From Planotetraspora phitsanulokensis (GTDB lineage Bacteria; Actinomycetota; Actinomycetes; Streptosporangiales; Streptosporangiaceae): a stretch of 64,000 nucleotides of DNA. The stretch lies in contig NZ_BOOP01000021.1 of assembly GCF_016863295.1 (NCBI RefSeq), positions 1-64,000 of the forward strand. The letters are read 5' to 3'. Positions 50,263-58,198 of the stretch are shown in pieces; positions within the stretch are counted from its first letter, which is position 1, and each line of letters opens with the position of its first letter. Below the pieces are notes generated by a model that ran no database searches, was not told where the DNA came from, and saw only the letters and a list, made by a program, of their open reading frames with translations. The position numbers and the translations under genes are program-made.

Positions 50263-51345
50263 ATGTCCGCCCACCACTCCAGCGGGCTTCGCCGTACGCG
50301 ACAGGACGGTGCGGCGGGCGCGGTCTGCGGAGTGGCGCTCGCGATCACCGCACTCCTGCTGTCGGGATGCACCGCCTCCACGGCGGCGAGCGGTGGTGCG
50401 GCGAGCGGCGCCGGTGACGCGGTTGCGGAGGAGGTGCCGCAGGCGCAGCCCGCGCCGACGCCACGGGTCACCCCTTCGTCGAAGCCGGCGTCACCCCAGC
50501 TGGCCGCGAAGCTCACGCACAAGTCGACCCCCATCGCCCGGAGCACCGCGACGGCTCCCCGGCCCGCGTCGGGTTTCCCCACCGCGGCCACCACGGGTGT
50601 GCCCAATGGAACCGCGCTCAAGGTCGTCAACGGTGACCAGGTCTTCTCGCGGACCGGGCAGATCGTCGTGGGCATGGACTTCCACGGGTTCGTGAAGGTG
50701 GCGGGCAGGAACGTGACGTTCAGGAACTGCGTGTTCCGGGGCCGGGCCACGGGCAGGAACGCCGCGCTCCTCGACGCGGAGAACGGGATCGGGACGGTCG
50801 TCGAGGACTCCGAATTCGTGCCGTCGAATCCGTCGGCGACCATCGACGGGATCTGGGCCCGGGACACCAAGATCTATCGCGCGAACATCCACGGCAGCGT
50901 GGACGGCATCAAGGCCTACAGCGACACGCTCGTTCAGGACTCCTACATCCACGACATGAGGTCGTTCAGCAGCGACCCCAACCAGGGTGGCGGACCCACG
51001 CACAACGACGGCGTGCAGTCCTTCGGCGACGTCGCCCGGGTGACACTCCGGCACAACACGATCGACATGTCCACCTCGAAGGACGCCAACGCGGCCTACC
51101 AGAGTTCGGCGCGGGACTCGCTCATCGAGAACAACTCACTCGACGGCGGCGGCTGCACTCTGAACTTCAGTCACAAGGACGCGGGCACCTCGATCTCCGG
51201 GATCCGCGTGGTGGGCAACCGGTTCGGCCGCCACTCGTTCTACCAGTGCCCGATCCTGTTGAGCACCAAGTCCTTCCTGTCGCAGAACAGTGGAAACGTG
51301 TGGGACACCGGCGCGGCGATCCCACCCCCGCAACGCCACGACTGA
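50263..51345 (+). CDS. Right-handed beta-helix lipoprotein
   Basis: A 360-residue exported protein. The signal ends ITALLLSGC, a lipobox, so it is probably a lipoprotein. After an Ala/Pro/Thr-rich disordered stretch (about 40-110) comes a parallel beta-helix of the pectate-lyase type, with repeated short strands (GFVKVAGRNVTFRNCVFRG, GTVVEDSEFVPS, RVTLRHNTIDMS, SLIENNSLDG, ISGIRVVGNRFG). No lyase active site can be named. ATG at 50263; the overlapping GTG at 50260 is equivalent. GGAAGG precedes it. Confidence 0.78.
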   Translation: MSAHHSSGLRRTRQDGAAGAVCGVALAITALLLSGCTASTAASGGAASGAGDAVAEEVPQAQPAPTPRVTPSSKPASPQLAAKLTHKSTPIARSTATAPRPASGFPTAATTGVPNGTALKVVNGDQVFSRTGQIVVGMDFHGFVKVAGRNVTFRNCVFRGRATGRNAALLDAENGIGTVVEDSEFVPSNPSATIDGIWARDTKIYRANIHGSVDGIKAYSDTLVQDSYIHDMRSFSSDPNQGGGPTHNDGVQSFGDVARVTLRHNTIDMSTSKDANAAYQSSARDSLIENNSLDGGGCTLNFSHKDAGTSISGIRVVGNRFGRHSFYQCPILLSTKSFLSQNSGNVWDTGAAIPPPQRHD

Positions 51346-51471
51346 CCGGGCCGTGGCCGTACGGCGACGCTCACGATCCCGCGATATCGTCGTCCCGGCC
51401 AGGTCTGGAACCGATTCGCGTGCCGTGCTCGTTGGCTGGGTGTATTCGCAGCGGGCGCGCGAGGTGACCGG

Positions 51472-52335
51472 ATGTCGCAGCTGTCAGTCGAATTGTTGTC
51501 TCTCGGCTCCGCTTTCATGGTCGTCCTGTTCGCGCTGACGGATCGCGAAGCGCGCCGCCGTTCACGCCGGGTGCCGCGCGGCGCCGTCGAACGCCATCCG
51601 GGTCTCTACGAACTGGCCTACCTCGCGGGTGGCCCGCGCCGGGCCGTGGTGACCGGGCTGGCGGCCCTGGTCCGGGCCAAGGCCGTACGGCTCGCCGGTG
51701 ACGGGCACATCGAGGTCCTCGCGGCCGGCAGAGGAACGAACGCGGTCGAGGACGCCGCCATGACCATCCTGGCGTCCCGCGACGGCCGGCTCACCGTCGG
51801 CGAGTTGTGCGCCGAGATGTACGGCGGCCCCGCGATCGCCGACCTGCCGCAACGGCTCACCCGCCAGAGGTTGCTGCTGCCCGCGGGCTACAGCGCTCCC
51901 GGCTGGAGCCGCCGGCTCCTGAGGCTGTCCACGGGGATCGCCTGTGGCGTCGTGGTGCTCGCCGCCTTCGAGCGGCAGCCGTTGAGCGCGGTGATCGCAC
52001 TCGTCGGGGTGGCCGTCGGAGAGGTCACGTGGCGGGTCGCCCGAGCGAACGGCAGGGTCCCGCTGACCGATGCGGGGCAGTTCGTGTTGGCGCGCACGCT
52101 GACCCGGTACAAGGAGGGGAACCTCCGGGGAATGCCGGACGTCGCCGTGGCGCTGCGAGGCGGCTCGGCCGCGGGCGACCTCGAGGTACGGCGAGGGCTC
52201 CAGACCGTTGACGTCATCCCGCTGGACGCGGACGGCTCGTGGGTCTGGAAGCCGGCACGGCTCCCCTCGACCGGCCCCGATGGAGGAAGCGGCGATCACA
52301 CCGGCGGGCTGCCCTACGGAGCGGGATCGTATTGA
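51472..52335 (+). CDS. TIGR04222-domain membrane protein
   Basis: A 287-residue protein with the TIGR04222 pattern: HPGLYELAYLAGGPRRAVVTGLAALVRAKAVRL near residue 42, followed by a repeat-like module (MTILASRDGRLTVGELCAEMYGG). One N-terminal and probably two internal membrane helices (about 147-182). The domain is widespread in actinobacteria with unknown function. ATG, with GAGGTGA-type ribosome site. It precedes the kinase gene by 80 nt. Confidence 0.75.
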   Translation: MSQLSVELLSLGSAFMVVLFALTDREARRRSRRVPRGAVERHPGLYELAYLAGGPRRAVVTGLAALVRAKAVRLAGDGHIEVLAAGRGTNAVEDAAMTILASRDGRLTVGELCAEMYGGPAIADLPQRLTRQRLLLPAGYSAPGWSRRLLRLSTGIACGVVVLAAFERQPLSAVIALVGVAVGEVTWRVARANGRVPLTDAGQFVLARTLTRYKEGNLRGMPDVAVALRGGSAAGDLEVRRGLQTVDVIPLDADGSWVWKPARLPSTGPDGGSGDHTGGLPYGAGSY

Positions 52336-52415
52336 CCGGATCCCGTCCGCGTTAACGATCGTTTCGTGTCGGAAGAACCACTGGCTCCGGTAATGTCACC
52401 TCCGTTTCCGCGTGC

Positions 52416-53855
<1,440 letters not shown>

Positions 53856-53989
53856 CGACTCAGCTCTGCGCGCCTCGGTGACGGCGCCCCTGTCCTCCCC
53901 ATATGGAGGAGGCGGGAACCGTGCTTGAGAGCCGTCCGGGTCTGCTGGAGAGGTGGGCGCCGAGCTTTTCTTATTGATCAAGCCGTCGA

Positions 53990-53995
53990 TAAGGT
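53990..53995 (+). promoter_or_regulatory. -10 element of a leaderless promoter for the membrane protein gene
   Basis: TAAGGT ends seven nt before the ATG at 54003. No ribosome site is present. Same pattern as at 46192 and 47676. Confidence 0.4.
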
Positions 53996-54002
53996 TCCCG
54001 TC

Positions 54003-54584
54003 ATGCAACGTATGACCGGAATGTTGATCGGTGCCGTCTTTGGGATGGTGTTCGTGCTCATCAACGCGGCCGACCCGCTGAACGCCGTGATCGGTGGCGT
54101 CCTTCGCGGGCTGGCCGTCCTCAGTCTCATCGGCGTCGTCGTCATGTGGTTCCTCGCCGTCAGGCGGGTGAAGACCGGTCGTACCGAACCGATCGCGATC
54201 CCGGGGCCGGCGGCGCCCATGTTCAGCAGGGGCTACTGGCTGGTCGTCGTCGCCGAGGCCGTCCTGCTCTTCGGGGGCATCGCGGTGCTCCGTGCCTGGG
54301 GACGGCCCGAGCAGACCAACGTCGCCTGGATCGCGTTCGTCGTGGGTGTGCACTTCATCGTGCTGGCGCCGGTCTGGAAGCAGTGGGGCATCGCCGTCCC
54401 GGGCGTCATTCTGACCGTGCTCGGCGTCATCGGTCTCGTGCTGGCGGCGACGTCCGCCGTCGCATGGGTGCCCTTTGTCAGCGGCGTCCTGTCGGGAGTG
54501 TTCCTCCTGTTGGGCTGTGTCACGTTCGCCTGGCGGGGGCTCGCCTCGCTGACGCCGCGAGACGAGGTCACCGCCGCGGCGTGA
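54003..54584 (+). CDS. Integral membrane protein of unknown function
   Basis: I do not recognise this gene. The 193-residue product is nearly all membrane: about six hydrophobic helices (roughly 7-22, 30-50, 75-95, 105-122, 128-148, 152-172) joined by short loops, with one basic loop (VRRVKTGRTEP) after helix 2. It ends in a short hydrophilic tail. Start at the ATG at 54003, with a leaderless-type -10 seven nt upstream; MTGMLIGA 12 nt later is an alternative. It faces the small CxxC protein gene. Confidence 0.65.
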   Translation: MQRMTGMLIGAVFGMVFVLINAADPLNAVIGGVLRGLAVLSLIGVVVMWFLAVRRVKTGRTEPIAIPGPAAPMFSRGYWLVVVAEAVLLFGGIAVLRAWGRPEQTNVAWIAFVVGVHFIVLAPVWKQWGIAVPGVILTVLGVIGLVLAATSAVAWVPFVSGVLSGVFLLLGCVTFAWRGLASLTPRDEVTAAA

Positions 54585-54647
54585 ATCCACGCCGCGGTTC
54601 CCGTGGCCGCGGAGAGATCCGTCCGCCCGTGGCCGCGGTTCCGCTCG

Positions 54648-54923
54648 TCATTCGTCCGCCGGCCACCTTTTCCAGCCGACGGACGGATCGTCGGCTTCGA
54701 CGAACTGCTTCGCCTTACTCACGCAATCGGGACAGATCGGCACGTCGATCGCTCGTGCGAGAGCTTCCGGTGTCGGCTCCCGCATCCCACCGAAGACGGT
54801 CATTCCTGGAATTAGGCCCGTTTCCGGGTCGATCGAGAACATCATGACGGTTCCCGGATCGAAGGCGAAGGTGCGCTTGCACGCGTAACAGCGGCCTATC
54901 GTGGTGATCTTCTTGTCCGTCAT
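54648..54923 (-). CDS. Small CxxC...CxxC (zinc-ribbon-like) protein
   Basis: A 91-residue protein with two CxxC pairs: RCYACKRTFAFDP at about 11-22 and PICPDCVSKAKQF at about 63-75. The spacing fits a zinc ribbon or rubredoxin-like knuckle. Between them lies MMFSIDPETGLIPG. Homologues of this kind are seen in actinobacteria and phages without assigned role (recollection). An AGGAGGACGG ribosome site precedes the ATG. It shares orientation with the TraB-like gene, 62 nt away. Confidence 0.68.
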   Translation of the reverse strand: MTDKKITTIGRCYACKRTFAFDPGTVMMFSIDPETGLIPGMTVFGGMREPTPEALARAIDVPICPDCVSKAKQFVEADDPSVGWKRWPADE

Positions 54924-54984
54924 GCCGTCCGTCCTCCTTCCCGCACCGTACCTCGTCGGGGGCAGCCGGCCATGGCGGCGCTGG

Positions 54985-55701
54985 TCAGTCGTTGAGCGAC
55001 ACGGGTGGATCGATGTCGAAAACGGTCAGCCATTCGGCGTCGCACGGCCGGTAACCGAGCCGCCAGAGTGCGTCGACCACGGCGTGCATGTGCTCCGCGC
55101 CGTAGATCACGCCGACGAGGATCTGTTCCATGCATCGCTCCTGGTGGATGGCGTGGATCGCGCTGACGAGCAGCCGATCGCGCGAGTGCAGCATCAGTTC
55201 GTCGAACGCGTCCGGGAAGTCGTTGAGAGCGGGGTCGACGTCGCCCTGTTCCTCCACCGCGAGGTGGCGGGCGAGGACACGGCGGGTGCCGAACAACCGC
55301 ATCTGGATGACGTACACGGGGACGAGAAGCCGTACGAGGGCTCTTTGGAATAAGGAGATGCGTCGCCAGCCGTCCTTGACGGCCTCGGCTGTGAGGTCGG
55401 GATTGATGAACGGAACCCCGACGGTGTGCAGGTCGATTCTCTGGACGACCAGTGCCAACCGGCTGCTGCCTTCCAGGTGCCGGTAGGCCGCGGAGAGGGC
55501 GCGTCCCGCGGGCGAGTGCGCCACTCCTTCGACGACCAGCAAGTCGTGCGAGTGCAGCCGTTGTTCCACTTCGGCGTAGAAGCCTGGTTCGCCGAGATGG
55601 ACCATCGGATAGACGACGAACCGGAGGGCGCTGCCGGCTCGCCGGAACGTGATGACCGCGGATCGCACTCCGCAGAGTTCCGTGACTTCGATGAACTGCA
55701 T
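54985..55701 (-). CDS. TraB/PrgY-like domain protein, tentative
   Basis: A 238-residue cytoplasmic protein. The first part (FVVYPMVHLGEPGFYAEVEQRLHSHDLLVVEGV) and the last part (VGVIYGAEHMHAVVDALWRLGY) resemble the start and end of the TraB/ChaN-like fold, where a GT/PxVHLG…EV…VVEG strand and a late GxxH…GY motif occur. The middle (RRISLFQRALVRLLVPVYVIQMRLFG) is amphipathic or weakly hydrophobic. I would not assign a function. ATG at 55701 with no strong ribosome site. It diverges from the gene for the protein of the tRNA-like RNA locus. Confidence 0.55.
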   Translation of the reverse strand: MQFIEVTELCGVRSAVITFRRAGSALRFVVYPMVHLGEPGFYAEVEQRLHSHDLLVVEGVAHSPAGRALSAAYRHLEGSSRLALVVQRIDLHTVGVPFINPDLTAEAVKDGWRRISLFQRALVRLLVPVYVIQMRLFGTRRVLARHLAVEEQGDVDPALNDFPDAFDELMLHSRDRLLVSAIHAIHQERCMEQILVGVIYGAEHMHAVVDALWRLGYRPCDAEWLTVFDIDPPVSLND

Positions 55702-55801
55702 GTTTGACCGCCTGCGAACAGGTGGCCGCACCACGGCCTTCGCTGTTTAGACGAACCGCGGGCCTGTGGAGTTCGGCCCGCTTTCCGCGGGCGTATATGT
55801 G

Positions 55802-55831
55802 TTGACGCAAGATCCGCTGGTGGGCTGTACT
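55802..55831 (+). promoter_or_regulatory. Promoter of the protein/tRNA-like RNA operon
   Basis: TTGACG (55802-55807) and TGTACT (55826-55831) are 18 bp apart, about 70 nt before the ATG. I find no other promoter between here and the tRNA-like RNAs, so the RNAs probably come from the same transcript. Confidence 0.5.
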
Positions 55832-55903
55832 GGCGGCTCGAAATGCCGCGATTGATCCGCCGGCCGACGTCGCCACGCCGCGTCCCGACGGAAGGGAACC
55901 CCC

Positions 55904-56635
55904 GTGACCAAGCTCAACCAGATCCTCGCCGTGGAAAAGGGCGTCAAGGCCGACGCCCAGCGCAAGGTGACCGACGCCTACCACACCATCCAGAAGAGCC
56001 CGCTGCTGTCGGGCATCTCGCGGTCGTACCAGCCGATCGACGACGAGGGCGAGCAGCTTCCGCCCGAGTCGACCAGGGTGCAGGTGCAGGCCGGCAACGT
56101 GCTCGGGGACGTGGGAGCCGCGCTGACGCGGTTGTTCGACGTGACGGCGACGAAGGACTGGGCGAACTGCTCGGCGAAGGCCAGCGTCACGGTGGACGGC
56201 GAGACTCTCCTGACCGATGTCCCGGTCACCTACCTGCTGTTCCTGGAGAAGCAGTTGGTCGACCTGCACACGTTCATAAGCAAGCTGCCCACGCTGGACC
56301 CGTCCGAGACGTGGACGCTCGACGAGAACACCGACACCTGGCGCACGGAGCCGGTGAAGACGACGCGGACGAAGAAGGTTCCGCGCAACCACGTGCTCGC
56401 CGAGGCGACCGACAAGCACCCTGCCCAGGTTCAGGTCTACAACGAGGACGTCGTCGTCGGTTACTGGACCAAGGTCACCTTTTCCGGCGCGTTGCCGCAG
56501 CGGCGTGTCAACGAGCTGCTGGGCAGGGTGCAGAAGCTCCAGGACGCGGTGAAGTACGCCCGTGAGGAGGCCAACGGCACGGAGGTCGTCGACCGCAGGA
56601 TCGGTGACGCCGTGTTCGGCTACCTGCTGAGGTAG
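55904..56635 (+). CDS. Conserved protein of unknown function, next to permuted tRNA-like RNAs
   Basis: A 243-residue soluble protein without signal peptide or membrane segment. Distinct parts: KLNQILAVEKGVKADAQRKV at the N-terminus, a basic/acidic middle with PESTRVQVQAGNVL, LFDVTATKDWANC near residue 80, TYLLFLEKQLVDLHTFISKL near 112, a Lys/Arg stretch TRTKKVPRNHVLAEATDKHP near 155, and a helical C-terminus VNELLGRVQKLQDAVKYAREEAN. Very similar proteins exist in other actinobacteria and some proteobacteria (recollection, not searched). The basic TRTKKVPRNH stretch could bind RNA. The gene ends 66 nt before the first of two tRNA-like RNAs, with no promoter between, so protein and RNA probably work together. 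Confidence 0.75.
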   Translation: MTKLNQILAVEKGVKADAQRKVTDAYHTIQKSPLLSGISRSYQPIDDEGEQLPPESTRVQVQAGNVLGDVGAALTRLFDVTATKDWANCSAKASVTVDGETLLTDVPVTYLLFLEKQLVDLHTFISKLPTLDPSETWTLDENTDTWRTEPVKTTRTKKVPRNHVLAEATDKHPAQVQVYNEDVVVGYWTKVTFSGALPQRRVNELLGRVQKLQDAVKYAREEANGTEVVDRRIGDAVFGYLLR

Positions 56636-56646
56636 CCCCACAGACC

Positions 56647-56666
56647 CCCATCCCTGCGTGGATGGG
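56647..56666 (+). other. Hairpin between the protein gene and the first tRNA-like RNA
   Basis: CCCATCC (56647-56653) and GGATGGG (56660-56666) form a 7-bp stem with a 6-nt loop, 11 nt past the stop codon. It could be a processing signal or partial terminator. The 5' side belongs to a 10-mer (ACAGACCCCC, 56640-56649) that recurs at 56981. Confidence 0.6.
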
Positions 56667-56701
56667 TGCGCAAGGAGCGCAAGCTGAAGATGAAGCTCAG
56701 C

Positions 56702-56785
56702 CTGAACGACGGTGACAGCGGAGGTTCGATTCCTCTCCCGGGCACGCGGGCCCGGGTAGCCCAACTGGTAGAGGCAGCCGTTCAG
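56702..56785 (+). ncRNA. Permuted tRNA-like RNA 1 (Y-RNA-like)
   Basis: The parts of a tRNA occur in circularly permuted order. T arm: stem GGAGG/CCTCT, loop TTCGATT (56720-56736). The 3' acceptor strand CCCGGGC (56737-56743) follows at once, then a 6-nt linker ACGCGG, then the 5' acceptor strand GCCCGGG (56750-56756), a perfect 7-bp match. TA at positions 8-9 and a D arm with GG in its loop (56759-56775) come next. The two ends (CTGAA-CGA-CGGT, 56702-56713, and GCCGTTCAG, 56777-56785) pair over nine bp with a 3-nt CGA bulge, in place of an anticodon arm. GCTGAA at 56683 and TTCAGC at 56806 could add an outer helix. This is the fold of tRNA-mimic bacterial Y RNAs. Confidence 0.75.
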
Positions 56786-56836
56786 ACTCAGACTCTCGCT
56801 CCAGATTCAGCATCGCCGTCGAGTGCCGGATCGACC

Positions 56837-56945
56837 GGGAGTGGACTGTGATTGTTGAGATGCCGGTTCGAGTCCGGCGCGCGGCTCCAACCATGCCGCG
56901 GTAGCTCAATGGCAGAGCGCACATCGTGAGGACTGATCCACTCTC
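56837..56945 (+). ncRNA. Permuted tRNA-like RNA 2 (Y-RNA-like)
   Basis: Same permuted plan as its neighbour, 51 nt further on. T arm GCCGG-TTCGAGT-CCGGC (56862-56878, perfect); 3' acceptor strand GCGCGGC (56879-56885) with TCCA directly after it, like a discriminator base plus CCA; linker ACCAT; 5' acceptor strand GCCGCGG (56895-56901), six of seven pairs; TA; D arm GCTC-AATGGCA-GAGC (56904-56918). The ends pair as TGTG/CACA (56847-56850 with 56920-56923) and GGGAGTGGA/TCCACTCTC (56837-56845 with 56937-56945), with a 13-nt internal loop. The variable region is long (11 nt). Read in normal order neither RNA can form a tRNA. Confidence 0.72.
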
Positions 56946-56983
56946 TTAAACGCCGCCGGCGCCGTGATGTGGCGGCACTGACA

Positions 56984-57016
56984 GACCCCCGGGACATGGA
57001 CAGGTTCCCGGGGGTC
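56984..57016 (+). terminator. Terminator of the tRNA-like RNA operon
   Basis: GACCCCCGGGA (56984-56994) and TCCCGGGGGTC (57006-57016) form a perfect 11-bp stem with an 11-nt loop, about 40 nt after the second RNA. A weaker GCCGCC/GGCGGC hairpin (56952-56976) lies before it. Confidence 0.82.
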
Positions 57017-57045
57017 GCTCCATTTCGTGCACGCTTCCGCTGCTG

Positions 57046-57059
57046 TCTCATATATGAGA
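57046..57059. promoter_or_regulatory. Palindromic operator A of the XRE-cupin gene
   Basis: TCTCATATATGAGA is a perfect 14-bp palindrome. Its centre is 20 bp from that of operator B, so two dimers would bind on the same face of the helix. Confidence 0.75.
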
Positions 57060-57064
57060 TAGCG

Positions 57065-57080
57065 TCTCTCATGTGAGAGA
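57065..57080. promoter_or_regulatory. Palindromic operator B, overlapping the start codon
   Basis: TCTCTCATGTGAGAGA is a 7-2-7 palindrome with perfect arms. It covers the GTG start at 57073 and shares the TCTCA/TGAGA half site with operator A. A TAGCGT hexamer (57060-57065) seven nt before the start suggests a leaderless transcript that begins within this operator. Confidence 0.75.
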
Positions 57081-57654
57081 TGAAGTCGCGCCGCACGACG
57101 CGCAGGTGGAGGTCCGTCTGGCGGGCCGGCTCGCGTGGTTGCGGGAGGAGCGCGGCTGGTCCCTGGACGAGCTGGCGCGGCGGACGGGCGTGAGCCGTTC
57201 GACGTTGTCGCGGCTGGAGCGGACGGAGATCAGCCCGACCGCGACCCTGCTCAACAGGTTGTGCGCGGCGTACGGCCGGACGATGTCGCAGTTGCTGGCC
57301 GAGGTCGAGGAGGAGCCGCCGCGACTGGTGCGCGCCGGTCAGCAGATGGTGTGGCGGGACGAGAGCTCGGGGTTCACCCGCCGCTCGGTCTCCCCGCCGC
57401 ACCCCGGACTGCGTGGTGAGCTGGTCGAGGGGCTGCTGCGGCCGGGTGCGGACATTTCCTACGACGAACCGCCCGTGCCGGGTCTGGAGCAGCACATCTG
57501 GATGCTGGAGGGCGTGCTCGAGGTCACCGTGGGCGACGTCGTGCACGAGATCCGGGCGGGGGACTGCCTGCGGTTCCGGCTGTGGGACCGGTCGCGCTTC
57601 CGCTGCCCCGGTCCCGATCCGGCCCGTTACGCCTTGATGATCGTCCTGCCGTGA
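57073..57654 (+). CDS. XRE-family regulator with C-terminal cupin domain
   Basis: A 193-residue regulator. N-terminal XRE helix-turn-helix (about 14-70): RLAWLREERGWSLDELARRTGVSRSTLSRLERTEISPTATLLNRLC. C-terminal cupin (about 105-190): PGLEQHIWMLEGVLEVTVGDVVHEIRAGDCLRFRL. Such proteins bind a small ligand in the cupin barrel. GTG start inside a palindrome points to autorepression. The GNAT acetyltransferase gene follows by 12 nt and is likely its regulated partner. Confidence 0.86.
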   Translation: MRDEVAPHDAQVEVRLAGRLAWLREERGWSLDELARRTGVSRSTLSRLERTEISPTATLLNRLCAAYGRTMSQLLAEVEEEPPRLVRAGQQMVWRDESSGFTRRSVSPPHPGLRGELVEGLLRPGADISYDEPPVPGLEQHIWMLEGVLEVTVGDVVHEIRAGDCLRFRLWDRSRFRCPGPDPARYALMIVLP

Positions 57655-57666
57655 GAGGAAGCCACG

Positions 57667-58185
57667 TTGCACACCATCACCCGCCTGTCCACCGATGACT
57701 TCGACCGCAGTGTGAAGAGCCTGGCCGACCTGCTCGTGGACGTCGTCGCGGGGGGAGCCTCCCTCGGCTTCCTGCTCCCGTTCGACCAGGACGCGGCGGT
57801 GGCCTGGTGGCGGGCGCGGCGGCCCGCCGTGGCCGAGGGCGGCCTCATCGTCTGGGCGGCACACGGCCCCGACGGCGTCGCCGGGACCGTCAGCCTCGCC
57901 CTGGAGGGCAAGCCGAACGGCCGGCACCGCGCCGATGTCGTCAAGCTGATGGTCCACCGCGACGCCCGCGGCCGGGGGCTCGCCCGAGCGCTCCTCGCCA
58001 CCGCCGAACAGGCCGCCTCGCAGGCGGGAGCCACACTGTTGCTCCTCGACACCGTGACCGGCAGCCCCGCGGACCATCTCTACGCCTCCGCCGGCTGGAC
58101 GCGGTTCGGTGTCGTCCCCGACTACGCGACCAGCCCGGCCGGCGTCCTCGAAGATTGCAGCTTCTTCTACAAGCGGCTCGCCTGA
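57667..58185 (+). CDS. GNAT-family N-acetyltransferase
   Basis: A 172-residue GNAT enzyme. The acetyl-CoA loop is VKLMVHRDARGRGLARALLATAEQAA (Q/RxxGxG/A as RDARGRGLA) at about residues 97-118, followed by LLLLDTVTGSPADHLYASAGWTRFG. The long first helix region (about 14-50) suits a small-molecule amine substrate; this resembles acetyltransferases that often accompany XRE-cupin genes. TTG start with AGGAAG six nt upstream. Second gene of a two-gene operon under the twin palindromes. Confidence 0.85.
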   Translation: MHTITRLSTDDFDRSVKSLADLLVDVVAGGASLGFLLPFDQDAAVAWWRARRPAVAEGGLIVWAAHGPDGVAGTVSLALEGKPNGRHRADVVKLMVHRDARGRGLARALLATAEQAASQAGATLLLLDTVTGSPADHLYASAGWTRFGVVPDYATSPAGVLEDCSFFYKRLA

Positions 58186-58198
58186 GTCCTCCGCGTGG

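Noticed and set aside
50051-50263. Small gene before the beta-helix lipoprotein (for example a 30-codon frame from the GTG at 50171, ending over the next start)
   Set aside because: A GGGAG site precedes the GTG and the end overlaps the next start, but the peptide has no recognisable feature and I cannot separate it from chance.
56750-56885. A normal tRNA with its 5' half at 56750 and the T arm at 56862
   Set aside because: The acceptor strands GCCCGGG and GCGCGGC do not pair, while the permuted partner CCCGGGC at 56737 pairs perfectly, and the gap would be far too long.
56895-56945. A canonical tRNA starting at GCCGCGGTAGCTC
   Set aside because: The D arm is good, but no T arm or 3' acceptor strand follows; they lie upstream, so this is the second half of a permuted unit.
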